64,000 nucleotides of DNA from Planctomycetia bacterium (GCA_015075745.1 JABTTW010000002.1:1006453-1070452), one strand, 5' to 3'. Shown: positions 42,322 to 52,154, counted from the stretch's first letter. Numbers and translations: made by a program. Notes: generated by a model from the sequence alone, not told the origin.

Positions 42322-43629
42322 ATGAGCATCATCGAATCTACGTCCCCAACGGATACCCTGCCCTTCCTGACTGCCGACGTGCCCGCGATGCCCGGGGCCA
42401 TCAAACGCCGCTATGAAGACTTCCTCGTCGAGGAGATCCCCGCTTACCAGCCCTGCGGCAGCGGCGACCACATCTATTTCACGATCGAAAAGCGCGGCCT
42501 CGCCACCATGAGAGCCATCCACGATATCGGCCGCGCACTCGGTGTTCAGTCACGCGACATCGGCTTGGCGGGATTGAAGGATGCCCGGGCAATCACCGTG
42601 CAGACGCTGAGCATTGAGCACATCGACCCCAAGAAAGTCGCGTCCCTCGACATTCCCCGCATTCGCGTCCTTTCGGTGAGTCGACATGGAAACAAGCTCC
42701 GGATCGGGCACCTGCGTGGCAATCGCTTTCGTATCAAGATGCGAGACTGCGACCCTGGGAGATTCGGTGATTTGGAGAGCGTTCTTGAGACACTCCGCAA
42801 GCGAGGTGTGCCCAACTACTTCGGCAGCCAGCGATTCGGCTCTCGTGGCGATACCGGCACGATCGGACGCGCCGTCCTTCAGCGCGACGCCGGACTTGTC
42901 ATGGACTTGATGCTTGGCAAGGCCGGCCCCCATGACACCGGCGAGGTATTGCGCGCCCGACAGCTCTATGACTCTGGCGAATACGAGGCCGCCGCAAAGG
43001 CCTGGCCATATGGCTTCCGCGACAATGCCCGGGCATGCCGGGCCATGGCCAGATCCGGCGGCAAGCACAAGCGTGCCTTTCACGCGATCGACCAACGACT
43101 TAGAAAGTTCTTCGTCAGCGCTTATCAGTCCGAATTATTCAACCGATGCCTGGCCCAGCGGCTCGACCAACTCGATCGCGTGATGGAGGGCGATCTTGCC
43201 TTCAAGCACGAGAATGGTTCGGTCTTTCTGGTGATGGACGCCGCGGCCGAAGCGCCCCGTGCCGCATCGTTTGAGATATCCCCGACGGGCCCCATCTTCG
43301 GTGCGCGCATGACGTGCGCGCAGGGTGAGCCTGGGCGCGTCGAAAAGGCAATTCTCGACGCGGAGCAAATAGACCCTGACGATTTTCGAGCCGTTAAGGG
43401 CATGAAGATTCACGGCTCGCGCCGTCCGCTGCGATTCGCCATGGAGGATCTACGCATCGATCGTGGGAGCGACGATCACGGCGCTTACGTTGAGCTGGCA
43501 TTTGCCCTCGACGCGGGCTGTTATGCGACGACGATCCTGCGAGAGATATGCAAGAACGACCTGCAGGAAGGGCTGAACACCGAAGGTGGAGTCGACCGTG
43601 ACGCAGCAACCGCAGAGATCGAAGACTGA
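42322..43629 (+). CDS. truD: tRNA pseudouridine synthase TruD
   Basis: TruD makes pseudouridine 13 in tRNA-Glu. 435 aa from ATG 42322; a TTG 9 bases upstream is possible, and neither has a clear ribosome site. KRRYEDFLVEEIPAYQPCG is the usual start, IGLAGLKDARAITVQTLS holds the catalytic Asp (D87), and RGVPNYFGSQRFG and the FFVSAYQSELFNRCL block also match the family. Divergent from rnc across about 185 bp. Confidence 0.94.
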   Translation: MSIIESTSPTDTLPFLTADVPAMPGAIKRRYEDFLVEEIPAYQPCGSGDHIYFTIEKRGLATMRAIHDIGRALGVQSRDIGLAGLKDARAITVQTLSIEHIDPKKVASLDIPRIRVLSVSRHGNKLRIGHLRGNRFRIKMRDCDPGRFGDLESVLETLRKRGVPNYFGSQRFGSRGDTGTIGRAVLQRDAGLVMDLMLGKAGPHDTGEVLRARQLYDSGEYEAAAKAWPYGFRDNARACRAMARSGGKHKRAFHAIDQRLRKFFVSAYQSELFNRCLAQRLDQLDRVMEGDLAFKHENGSVFLVMDAAAEAPRAASFEISPTGPIFGARMTCAQGEPGRVEKAILDAEQIDPDDFRAVKGMKIHGSRRPLRFAMEDLRIDRGSDDHGAYVELAFALDAGCYATTILREICKNDLQEGLNTEGGVDRDAATAEIED

Positions 43630-43662
43630 TGCCTGCGACCAGTCAGAATTGATGCACCCAAT

Positions 43663-43708
43663 AAAAAAGCCGGAAACCAGTACGGCTCGCGCCTACGGGC
43701 TTCCGACT
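43663..43708 (-). terminator. Intrinsic terminator of the AAA+ regulator gene
   Basis: On the minus strand AGTCGGAAG and TTTCCGGCT (43708-43700 with 43676-43668) form a stem with wobble pairs around an inner GC-rich loop, and TTTTTTA follows (plus-strand AAAAAA 43663-43668). It lies downstream of the gene ending at 43898. Confidence 0.65.
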
Positions 43709-43897
43709 TGAATGTTGGGGCCCACTCCACCCTGAAAGTCGATAGGCCTCAACCTTCCTCCGCCTCTTCACCATAGGCTAACGAATTAGAGCGGCAAAGT
43801 CAAAGTTTGAGGCGTCGAATTGACCGGGAAACACGGCTCTCCTGAGTCGCCAATGGCGATTCAGGGCGGTGATTTTTCATGCTCTGCGGCCGCCGTA

Positions 43898-44896
43898 TCA
43901 GCCCCTTGAACTGACGGCGTGTTCTTCAGGCTGCCGCAGCTTTTGACGCAGTGTTTTGCGATCGATCCCCAGGATACGCGCCGCATGCGTCTTGTTGCCC
44001 TTTACTCGTCCCAGTACATTGCGAATGTGAACCAGCTCCGCCTGTGCAAGCGAGCAATCGGAATCCAGACTCGTCGCGGCCATCGAAGTCATCTGCGACT
44101 GTAGCTCAGCGGGACCGATCGACTGAGACGGGTGCTTAACAACAAGTTGGCGAAGAAGAATTTCCAACTCCCGTACATTGCCCGGCCAGTGATATTGCTG
44201 GAGCACCGAAATAGCCGCGTCTTCCAGCAATGGTGGCTTGCAGCCGTACTCCGCCGCGAGCTTTTTGATAAACCAATGGGCAAACGGCGCGATATCTTCC
44301 GACCGAGCCCTCAAAGGCGGCAGTTCCAGACGCACGGTCGCAATTCGCTGAAGCAAATCGGATCTAACCAACCCCATCGCGACAAGTCGGTCCACCTCCG
44401 GGGATGCCGAGGCGATGATCCGGGTAGCTACCTTGCGAGGCGAGGCGATGTCGCGACCGCTCACGCGCCCGGTCTCAAGAAAATGCGCCAAGCTGGCCTG
44501 TACGGAAATGGCCAGCTCGGCAATGTCATCCAGAAACAAGGTGCCGCCCTCGGATGCTTCGATCAGGCCGCGACGGCCGTTGCCAAATAGCTCCGTCTCA
44601 CCCAGTTGGCGAGGCAGCGAGGCGCAGTCAACCGCTACGAATGGACCACCGGCGAGTTGGGAAGAATAATGGACGGCTCGGGCGACACGCTCCTTGCAGG
44701 TCCCCTGTTCTCCCACAATAAGAATCGGCGATGTTCCGCGGGATGCAGCCGGAATGCGACAAAGTACGCCTCTGAACGCGGAGGATTTGCCGAATAGGCC
44801 CATTCCCTCAAAAAAACCTTCGTCCGGAAGAATAGCCGAGTTCGATTCACACATAGGAACAAGTCGGCGCTCGCCTTCTTTGCGAATTTCGGTCAT
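43898..44896 (-). CDS. NtrC-like AAA+ regulator lacking the GAFTGA loop
   Basis: 332 aa, resembling sigma-54 activators but altered. GGGAGG lies 7 bases before the ATG. The AAA+ domain spans about 30-250: Walker A GEQGTCKE (normally GESGTGKE), ELFG at 102-105, Walker B GGTLFLDDIAEL, PPLRARSEDIAPFAHWF, and WPGNVRELEILLR. Only 11 residues separate ELFG from GGTLFLD, where about 21 are usual, and the sigma-54-contacting GAFTGA is gone. A Fis-type helix-turn-helix ends the protein (GNKTHAARILGIDRKTLRQKLRQ). No receiver or sensor domain is present. It probably binds DNA without remodelling sigma-54. Confidence 0.85.
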   Translation of the reverse strand: MTEIRKEGERRLVPMCESNSAILPDEGFFEGMGLFGKSSAFRGVLCRIPAASRGTSPILIVGEQGTCKERVARAVHYSSQLAGGPFVAVDCASLPRQLGETELFGNGRRGLIEASEGGTLFLDDIAELAISVQASLAHFLETGRVSGRDIASPRKVATRIIASASPEVDRLVAMGLVRSDLLQRIATVRLELPPLRARSEDIAPFAHWFIKKLAAEYGCKPPLLEDAAISVLQQYHWPGNVRELEILLRQLVVKHPSQSIGPAELQSQMTSMAATSLDSDCSLAQAELVHIRNVLGRVKGNKTHAARILGIDRKTLRQKLRQPEEHAVSSRG

Positions 44897-45499
44897 CGCC
44901 TTGCCTCCCAGAATAAGGGACCTTCCGTGCTCATGGTTCGTCTTGTGAGACTCGTGTCAGCCGCAACTGGGTTGGTCGATCCAAGACCCGAACCGGACTC
45001 GATTTCCGCCAGGAACGACACAATCTGGTTTCACGGCCAGTCTGGTCTGACAGTCTCCACTGAGCAGATTTAAGCAAGACTCGTACCAGACCTGGATCGC
45101 ACCCTAATGCCTGGAAAATGACAATCGGCCCTGGGGCGATGGCCGCGATGGGGATTTTTTCGCCGCCAGACTCGGGTTATTCCGGGGTTGCGCTGCTGTT
45201 GGCCTGGTGAGGGTTCATAGAGAGTCGCCGCCAGCGAGCGAGGCCGAAATGGGGGAACCGATCCCACCGAACGTCACCCCGAAGGGCACCGTACAACGCG
45301 ACGGTCAGACAAAACGAGAAAGGCTCCGCCCAAGCAAGCTGGACGGAGCCTTTCGAATGATCATAAGTCAGGACTAGATAGCCAAGCCAGATCGAATCAT
45401 GCCCCAAAAAAGCGACCTGAAGCCTGCCGCGCGGGTTGCTCCAATTGAGCACCACCGCCGAGCAACGCCCCGAAATCGCCGGCACAGGGCCGGGGTCAA
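44897..45499. other. Gene-free region, about 600 bp
   Basis: No supported gene. A 114-codon minus-strand frame (45177-45521) overlaps the end of the PEP-CTERM gene and has low-complexity proline runs at its start. The region contains the hairpin at 45318-45354 and otherwise nothing I can name. Confidence 0.5.
45318..45354 (-). terminator. Hairpin after the second PEP-CTERM gene
   Basis: GAAAGGCTCCGCC (45318-45330) pairs with GGACGGAGCCTTTC (45341-45354) with one bulge. On the minus strand a short T-rich run (CTCGTTTTG) follows. It is 146 bases beyond the stop, so assignment to that gene is likely but not certain. Confidence 0.6.
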
Positions 45500-46186
45500 T
45501 CAGCGGCGGCGGCGGAGGCAAACAAGGCCGCCAAGGCCAAGCAGAGCCAGCGTCGCGGGCTCGGGAGTCGGGTACTCGCTGAGGACGAAGGCGACATCAT
45601 CGCCGCTCAAATCGACTGAAATCACCATTTCGCCAGCTCCCGCACCGGGGAAGAATGACGAATTGTTGAATACGATTCCGCCATCAGCCCAGAAGTCCGT
45701 TGCCCGGCTCGGATTGCCGCCAAAGACATTGCTGGGGTCCATGAACATGCTGTTGGCGAACGGATTCATGCTGAAACCGCTGGAGTCAATGGTATCGAAC
45801 CAGACGTTGCCGCCCGTTCCGACCGTCATGTGATAGTCGGTCCAGTCCGTGCCGGTTTGATTCGTGACCGATTCGTCAAGGATCACGATATTCGGGACCG
45901 TGTCAGCATCGTCGGCTATCTGCCGGAAGATGATGTCCAGGCCCGGAAAATTGCCATTGGGCAGCGGGGGCTGCCTGAAATCCTTCGAGATTTCAATGGC
46001 GATGAAATCGCACACCGTGCGGGTATTGCAATCGGCATCGACATTGATGCTCACAGCTGAAGGATCGCCGATATCAGCCTCCCAACCGCCGCCCAGTACG
46101 ACGGTCATGCCCGCCTGGGCGACAGAGGAGATAACCAGCAGGCAAGCAAAGGCCGAGCAGGCTGTCACAAGCGTTCGCGTCTTCAT
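45500..46186 (-). CDS. PEP-CTERM protein sharing a domain with the giant neighbour
   Basis: 228 aa from ATG 46186, with AGGAGA 7 bases upstream; the frame opens ten codons earlier. Signal peptide TLVTACSAFACLLVISSVAQAG, C-terminal PEP-CTERM tail TPEPATLALLGLGGLVCLRRRR. The body (VNVDADCNT-like start, LDIIFRQIADDADTVPNIVILDESVTNQTGTDWTDYHM, FSMNPFANSMF, ISVDLSGDDVAFVLSEYPT) aligns by eye with residues about 1340-1508 of the 1703-residue protein encoded upstream (ENITNQTGVDWLDFHW, FSVLPFQSKLF, VDLSGAARVSFTLKEWPT). They are probably paralogous modules exported to the same surface. Confidence 0.88.
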   Translation of the reverse strand: MKTRTLVTACSAFACLLVISSVAQAGMTVVLGGGWEADIGDPSAVSINVDADCNTRTVCDFIAIEISKDFRQPPLPNGNFPGLDIIFRQIADDADTVPNIVILDESVTNQTGTDWTDYHMTVGTGGNVWFDTIDSSGFSMNPFANSMFMDPSNVFGGNPSRATDFWADGGIVFNNSSFFPGAGAGEMVISVDLSGDDVAFVLSEYPTPEPATLALLGLGGLVCLRRRR

Positions 46187-46301
46187 TCTTCCATCTCCTG
46201 ACTTCATCTTATTCACTGGCCGGACCAGAGACTAAACTTCGTTCCCCATTCGCACGCATCGATAATCGACAACTCGGTCGCCGATTTCTGCCTCCAGTAC
46301 G

Positions 46302-46346
46302 AAAATCGAGGCCCCTTGGCCGGGGGCAGAACCGGCCAAGGGCTCG
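46302..46346 (-). terminator. Intrinsic terminator after the giant secreted-protein gene
   Basis: On the minus strand CGAGCCCTTGGCCGG and CCGGCCAAGGGGCCTCG (46346-46307) form a long GC-rich stem with a short loop, followed by ATTTTC. It lies just past the stop at 46360. Confidence 0.75.
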
Positions 46347-46359
46347 AATGTCAACTAAA

Positions 46360-49300
46360 TCACTGGCGCTGAGCGCCCGTGGCCTGAACAGGTCCGTTCC
46401 TTCGGCTGGAACCTGTTCCACCACCCGGGGCACAGCTGACGTTCAACGTGTAGCTGCCCGTCGTGCCGTTGAAACCTGAAACACGGATGTAGTAGGTCGT
46501 GCCGTTGGTGACCGAGAGCGTAGCACGTGACTGCAGCTCATTGCCGCCGACTCCGTCGCAGTTGAAGTCGTCGTTGCAGGCGAGCTCCGTACCGCCGGTG
46601 CAGGCGCTGAACACGGCAATCGTCGTGTCGAACGCGCTACCGCACAGGTCGAACGTCGCGGTTCCGGTGCAATCCGCCGTCCAGCAGTGCCAGACGTCGA
46701 TTGTATCGTTAAACGCACAGGTGGTGATGTCCGTGCCCGTGGCTCCCTCCGTCGTTCCGTTCACCGGAACGCCCGTCGTCACCGTCGAGCAGTTCTCGCA
46801 TTCGTCGTTCTGCGGCAGACACGCCGTGGATGAACAGGCAACGCCGTCACCGAGGTAGCGTCCCGCTGACGCGGCACAATCGCTCGGCGTCAAAGTGACA
46901 CAATCAAGGCCGAGGCAGCAGCCGCCGGAGATCACGATTCCGTCAAGGGTCGGCCACTCCTTCAGAGTGAACGAGACTCGAGCAGCACCGCTTAGATCGA
47001 CACCGATCTGAATCGGAGCAGCACCGCCGCCCGGCTGGAAGAGGCCGCCGTTCGGAACAACGCCGTTGTAAGCACTGATTTCCTTGGCCTGATTGTTGGC
47101 CGGGCTATCCAGGAACTTGCTGAACAGCTTGCTCTGGAACGGTAGGACGCTGAAGCCCGACGCACTTACGTCAAACCAGGCATCCGGACCGTCGAACAGC
47201 AACCAATGGAAGTCGAGCCAATCGACACCCGTCTGATTTGTAATATTCTCCGACGTGATGACGATCGTGTTGGCCGTCTGCGAATCAGGACAGACCTGCA
47301 CGAAGTCGATCAGGATCGCAGGAACAAGGCCACCGAAGCCCGGGGGCTCCTTAAAGAGCTTGTCGAGCGTGATCGTCGCCCGGTCAGCAGCGGTATCAAC
47401 GTCAACGACGTTAATGTTGACGTTGGCCGGGTGAGACACGCTGGCGCACCAGCCCGAGAAGTCACCGGCGCCATCGACGATGGCAATGGTGCCCGGCGGG
47501 CACGTCTCGCACGGCTCCATCACACAAGGCGAAGTGCCGCCCGAGGTGAAGTGCAGCGACCAGGAATCAAGCGTACCGGTATCGGCGGCGCCATTGTCAC
47601 TGATCGTCAGAATCCACGGACCGGCGGCCGGCATTCCGTCGAACGCGCTCAGCGGGTTATTCGGAATGTAGTTTGGCGGTGAGGTCGCGCTGGGAACACA
47701 TCGATCCTCGATCGGGAGGGTCCCCTCGTCGTCGAGAATGATGTTGTTGTAGTTGTTCTCGCCGCAACCGAACGGCGAACCGCTGTGGCAATCATTAAGA
47801 CCGTCACCCGGCCGCAAGATCAGGTTGACCGACGTTGCACCGTGAGTCAGGGTGACACAGAAGTCACCGATGAAAGTGTGAGTTGCACTGAGGTCAACAT
47901 TAACGTCCTCCACCGTGAAGGTGTCGGGCACGTTTATGGTGCTGCTGATACCAGCGGCATTGTTGTCCGGAATCGCCTGACCAACGGCCAGATTGTACTC
48001 GCGGTTCATACCACCGACGAGGGCACAATCGGTGCCGTCACCGAGGTAGTCGCCGCCGACGGCCGCACAGTCATCTTCCGTTCGAATGACGCAGATGCCG
48101 TCTATACAGCACCCGCCGACCGCGGCACAGATCACAGTTGCCGTGCAGGGAATGCCATTGTCGGTGAGGGTCAACTCAAACGCACCGGTGGCTCCGCCGA
48201 AGCCCTGAACCAGGATGCGATAAAGGGCGCCGTTCTGTGAGCACCAGGAAACTTGAGACTGGAGTCCACAGGAGTCATCGTTGCCGGCAACGCAGGTCAG
48301 GTTGTTGCACGGACCACAGTACACATTCAGCTTCGAGTCGTATGACGTACCCGTGCAGGTCGAAGCCGTTATCGTGTTGCCCGTTCCGATCACGGTGTAC
48401 CAGACGCCGGGGGCGCCGATGCTCGTACCGCAAAGCGGAGCAGTATCGATGCTGGTGCCGACCGTCGTGCCCGGCGTGACTGATGGAATGGCAAGCGGGC
48501 CAACCGGTTCATCACAAAGGTCGCCAGGAGGCGCTTCCGGACACGGGCAGGTCAGATCAAGCGTAATGGCGCCCGTGTCAGCCCCGCTGAACGAAGCAGC
48601 CTGGATGTAGTAAGTGTTGCCGACGGTGAGGCCGGTGACACAAAGCGAAGAGCCAAGGCCCAATGGACCGCAACTGGCGTCATCGTTACAGGTAAGCTCA
48701 GTGAGATTGCCGCAAGTGCCGCTGTAAACGGCCAGCAACGTATCCGTCGCGCCGCTGTTGCAGAGGCTTACGAAGGCCTCGGTATCCGTGGCCACGAAGG
48801 TGTACCAAAGCGTGCCGAAGCCCTGCTGCGGGCCGAAGAACGCACAGCTAAAGAGCGGGTCATTGACGTCCGTGGTGGCGGATGAATTGTCCGTACTGAC
48901 GGAACTGTTGCAGGCGATCAACTGTGCCATTGCACACTCGTCGTTGTCCGGCGGCGGCGGTGCACAGGTGGAGTCATCGCCGAGTGCCAGGTTCAGACAG
49001 AACGCCAAATCGGGCCCGTTCTCGGCATCACTTGCGTCATAGCCATTGAGCGGACCTCCGTCCTGCACCAACCGACCATTGCCGGTCGTACCATCATCGA
49101 TTCCCCAGAACCATGAGCAGCTCGATGAGTTGAGGTTGGTGATCTCGATCCAGTAGCACGTTCCGGCACTGACAGGGACAGCCGCGTGGCTGGCGCTGTA
49201 CTCGTATTCCGGAACGAGACCGGCGATCAAATTGCCCGTCGGGAACTTCGGACTGACGGTCAACGTAGCGCCCGACTGGCTGAACGTCGCAAGGAGTGCA

Positions 49301-51471
49301 CCCGGCAGATTGCTGCCGTTATCGGCATAATACCTGACCTCGAAGGCGTCAGGACCGGTCCCACTGCAATCGCCCGCGCCGTCGAAATAAGTACCCCAGA
49401 AGCAGATATCCGTGATGGAACCGTTCATGTCCGGCGTGAAGTCATCCGCCGCTGTAAAGATACCGCGCGTGCTGTTGCGGGCATCCGAAAAGTCTCGAGT
49501 GTGGCAGTTCGCCGCAGGCTGGTTGCATGGGGCCACGCCAAGGCAAGCGATGCTAAAGGAACCAACTCCCGGGGCTGCTCCGGGGTAATTGCCAATTCGG
49601 ATCAGGTAGTTCTGACCGCTCGTTGCGGTAAAGGTCACACTCGACTGAAGACCACAGGCGTCATCGTTACACGCGATGAGCGTTGTGTCGTCGATCGGAC
49701 AGGAGAGGCCGTTGTAGACCGCCATCTTGGTATCTACACCAGTAAGTCCGCAGGTCTGCATCTGGACGCTGCCGTTGCAATTCGCCGTCCAGCAGAACCA
49801 GACGTCGTTCTCGATCTGGTCCTGGCCGAAGAAGAAGCATGCCGCATGGACCGGGCCGTCCGTCGTTGCGCCGCTGTTGTCGAAGGCAAACGTGCCTTCG
49901 CCGACGATCGCACTGCAATCGCCGCAATTATCATTCGTTGCCGGCGGCGGCAGGCAGGCTGCCGGATCGCCAAGGGTGACATCGAGACAAACCGCGAGAT
50001 CGACACCGAAGAGAATGTCCGCGGGAGAGTAGCCGCCGGGTGACCCTGCGTGCTGAACTGCACGACCACTACCTGGAGGTGCAATTTCCCAGAACCATGT
50101 GTTGCCCGTAGTGCCGTTGGTGATTTCGACCCAGATACACTGACCGCCGGTCACGGCTACAGCCGCGTGCGAACCGGTATAGCCAAACTCGGGGACAATG
50201 CCGGCAATCTGATTGCCGGTATCAACGGGACCGCCGACAGTGAGCGAACCCAGCGCCTGGCTGAAGCACGCAATTGCGGCGCCGGGGAATCCACCGGCAT
50301 CCGCGTAATAGCAGATTTCGAAAGAGTCCGCCGAAGTGACGCCACTCTGGTAGGTTCCCCACCAGCAAAGGCCGGTGATGTTACCGCTTGACGCAGGAAC
50401 CAAGTCTTCCGCGGTGGTGAAGGCACCACGAGTGCTGGTCCGCGCATCGGAAAAATCGCGGCCCTGGCAATTGCCGGCGGGCTGCATGCAAATTTCCATC
50501 GCGGGAGGCAGACAGGTCACACTAAACTGACCAACTCCACCACCAGCACCAGGGTAGTTACCAATGCGAATCAGATAGGTCTGGCCGTTGACCGCGGTGA
50601 ACTGAACGCGGGATTGAAGGCTGCAAGTGTCATCATTGCAGGCCAGCAATTCGGCGTCGGTCGGCGGGCAAACATTGCAACTGCTGTAGACCGCGATTCG
50701 GGTATCGACCGTTGTCAGACCGCATGTCTCAACTCGAACAGTGCCGTCGCAATCAGAGGTCCAACAGTACCAGATATCGCCTTCGATTTGGTCCTCGCTG
50801 AAAGAAAGGCAAGCCGCATGCGGGTTGCCGTCAGTCGTCGCTGCGCTGCTGTCAAAATTGTATGTGCCGGCGCCGCTAATTGCCTCGGCCATGGTGCAGC
50901 CATCGCTGCCTCCCATTCCACCGCCACGCGGTCCGGCCGTCGGATTGCTTTGTCCGCTTTCTGCCTGACCTGCGGCCTTGTTAGTCTGTAGTTGAGAAAA
51001 ATAGTCAGAGATGTTCAGAATCGGAGAAGCGCCCTGCTCAATCGTTACCGGGTTACTCCCGGCAATTGTGGACATCTTAGGCGAATCGGCCGCGGGAACC
51101 GGCCGGAAAGCAGACTTACCACTTTCAATAACGTGGGCACTTGTCTTTGTGCCAAGATCGACCTGGACGGAAACTGTCGCCACCTCTGGGAGGACGACGG
51201 TTGTGACGGAAGCTCCCAGACCAGGATGCTCCACATGCAGCGATAGCTTGGTGTCGCTCGTGCTTACATAGCGACTGCCATCGGATGCCGGCAGCAACTT
51301 GATCAATTGGCCGTTGACCTCGTAGGCCACCGATGCGGACTGAGCGTCTGCGCCGGAAAGTACAACCCGGACGGTCTTCGGTACTTCCGCAAATGAGACT
51401 CCAGCACTAATCGCAAAGCAACAAATCCATGTGGTGAATGCCCAGCCAATCCGTGAATTCCGTCGCAGCAT
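46360..51471 (-). CDS. 1703-residue secreted cysteine-rich repeat protein
   Basis: Signal peptide at 1-28 (FTTWICCFAISAGVSFAEV), AAGGGAG 6 bases before the ATG. Five related beta modules of about 125 residues occur at about 190-322, 514-644, 842-974, 978-1105 and 1555-1680, each with a W-x-C or similar core, a D-(T/S)-x(2-4)-Y segment and an ACNDD..C..LQS-type block. Modules 1 and 2 are each followed by a ~180-residue segment starting (R)DFSDAR(T/N)STRG, so about 325 residues are duplicated in tandem. A P-domain-like segment lies at 1155-1310, a PEP-CTERM-neighbour-like domain at 1325-1510, and two GGCC...GDG..C motifs at 1119-1150 and 1516-1547. No protease or membrane anchor is seen. Function is unknown; adhesin or extracellular scaffold is a guess. 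Confidence 0.85.
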   Translation of the reverse strand: MLRRNSRIGWAFTTWICCFAISAGVSFAEVPKTVRVVLSGADAQSASVAYEVNGQLIKLLPASDGSRYVSTSDTKLSLHVEHPGLGASVTTVVLPEVATVSVQVDLGTKTSAHVIESGKSAFRPVPAADSPKMSTIAGSNPVTIEQGASPILNISDYFSQLQTNKAAGQAESGQSNPTAGPRGGGMGGSDGCTMAEAISGAGTYNFDSSAATTDGNPHAACLSFSEDQIEGDIWYCWTSDCDGTVRVETCGLTTVDTRIAVYSSCNVCPPTDAELLACNDDTCSLQSRVQFTAVNGQTYLIRIGNYPGAGGGVGQFSVTCLPPAMEICMQPAGNCQGRDFSDARTSTRGAFTTAEDLVPASSGNITGLCWWGTYQSGVTSADSFEICYYADAGGFPGAAIACFSQALGSLTVGGPVDTGNQIAGIVPEFGYTGSHAAVAVTGGQCIWVEITNGTTGNTWFWEIAPPGSGRAVQHAGSPGGYSPADILFGVDLAVCLDVTLGDPAACLPPPATNDNCGDCSAIVGEGTFAFDNSGATTDGPVHAACFFFGQDQIENDVWFCWTANCNGSVQMQTCGLTGVDTKMAVYNGLSCPIDDTTLIACNDDACGLQSSVTFTATSGQNYLIRIGNYPGAAPGVGSFSIACLGVAPCNQPAANCHTRDFSDARNSTRGIFTAADDFTPDMNGSITDICFWGTYFDGAGDCSGTGPDAFEVRYYADNGSNLPGALLATFSQSGATLTVSPKFPTGNLIAGLVPEYEYSASHAAVPVSAGTCYWIEITNLNSSSCSWFWGIDDGTTGNGRLVQDGGPLNGYDASDAENGPDLAFCLNLALGDDSTCAPPPPDNDECAMAQLIACNSSVSTDNSSATTDVNDPLFSCAFFGPQQGFGTLWYTFVATDTEAFVSLCNSGATDTLLAVYSGTCGNLTELTCNDDASCGPLGLGSSLCVTGLTVGNTYYIQAASFSGADTGAITLDLTCPCPEAPPGDLCDEPVGPLAIPSVTPGTTVGTSIDTAPLCGTSIGAPGVWYTVIGTGNTITASTCTGTSYDSKLNVYCGPCNNLTCVAGNDDSCGLQSQVSWCSQNGALYRILVQGFGGATGAFELTLTDNGIPCTATVICAAVGGCCIDGICVIRTEDDCAAVGGDYLGDGTDCALVGGMNREYNLAVGQAIPDNNAAGISSTINVPDTFTVEDVNVDLSATHTFIGDFCVTLTHGATSVNLILRPGDGLNDCHSGSPFGCGENNYNNIILDDEGTLPIEDRCVPSATSPPNYIPNNPLSAFDGMPAAGPWILTISDNGAADTGTLDSWSLHFTSGGTSPCVMEPCETCPPGTIAIVDGAGDFSGWCASVSHPANVNINVVDVDTAADRATITLDKLFKEPPGFGGLVPAILIDFVQVCPDSQTANTIVITSENITNQTGVDWLDFHWLLFDGPDAWFDVSASGFSVLPFQSKLFSKFLDSPANNQAKEISAYNGVVPNGGLFQPGGGAAPIQIGVDLSGAARVSFTLKEWPTLDGIVISGGCCLGLDCVTLTPSDCAASAGRYLGDGVACSSTACLPQNDECENCSTVTTGVPVNGTTEGATGTDITTCAFNDTIDVWHCWTADCTGTATFDLCGSAFDTTIAVFSACTGGTELACNDDFNCDGVGGNELQSRATLSVTNGTTYYIRVSGFNGTTGSYTLNVSCAPGGGTGSSRRNGPVQATGAQRQ

Positions 51472-52154
51472 TGTCGTCTCCCTTTCCTTGATTCCGAAAC
51501 CTGTATGAGGGAATCACGAGTTAGCCCGAAAGTACTGCATGAGTCCATGCAGCACGGCGAAAAAAGCGGCGTTTGGAATGCTCTTCTCCCTCCGGCCACT
51601 ATCGAGCTTACGTGTAGGTCCCTTCCTCCGTTTTGCTCTCACCGTTGCCCGGGTCCACTTTGATCCGTTGCTCCGTGCAGAAGCAAATTGGAGCACAGTG
51701 AAACCCGTTCCCTCCCATTGCAAAGGCACAATGGGGCAACATAGCGCCCAGTATCATCAAATCGGGTGATGAAAGTCAAGGAATCCGGACCCTATTTACT
51801 CGGAATCTGTGCCCATTCATCCGGCAAATGTGCGAAAGCAATCATTTTTGATAGGTTATTAGGGGGTGCCTGAGCCTGGTGCCCGGTCTTGTCTGTTGGC
51901 GACCTTTCAGGCCGCTGCCGGGTTTTCGAACAAGACCGAATAGCTGATTCTGGCAGTAATCTTCGCCCTTTGTCAGGTCCCGGAATTCACAACCTACGCT
52001 AATCACGAAGATTATGCTGAATCTCCGACGGATCAACGCCGTCCATGATTCCGAACTCTGACAATTCTTGAAAAGGAGTGGTGAATCGTTGGCCGATCGC
52101 CTCCGGCAATGTGGATGGAAGATGTCCGGAACCCGATGCCTGGTTTGCGGGAAA
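51472..52154. other. Gene-free region, about 680 bp
   Basis: No supported gene or structure. Short frames here (for example 51514-51729 on the minus strand and 52078-52299 on the plus strand) have no good context; the latter overlaps the end of the HDOD gene. Upstream of the giant gene at 51472-51500 only its ribosome site is clear. Confidence 0.5.

Noticed and set aside
45177..45521. 114-codon minus-strand frame past the PEP-CTERM gene
   Set aside because: It starts inside the PEP-CTERM gene in another frame, begins with a proline run, and is crossed by a terminator-like hairpin.
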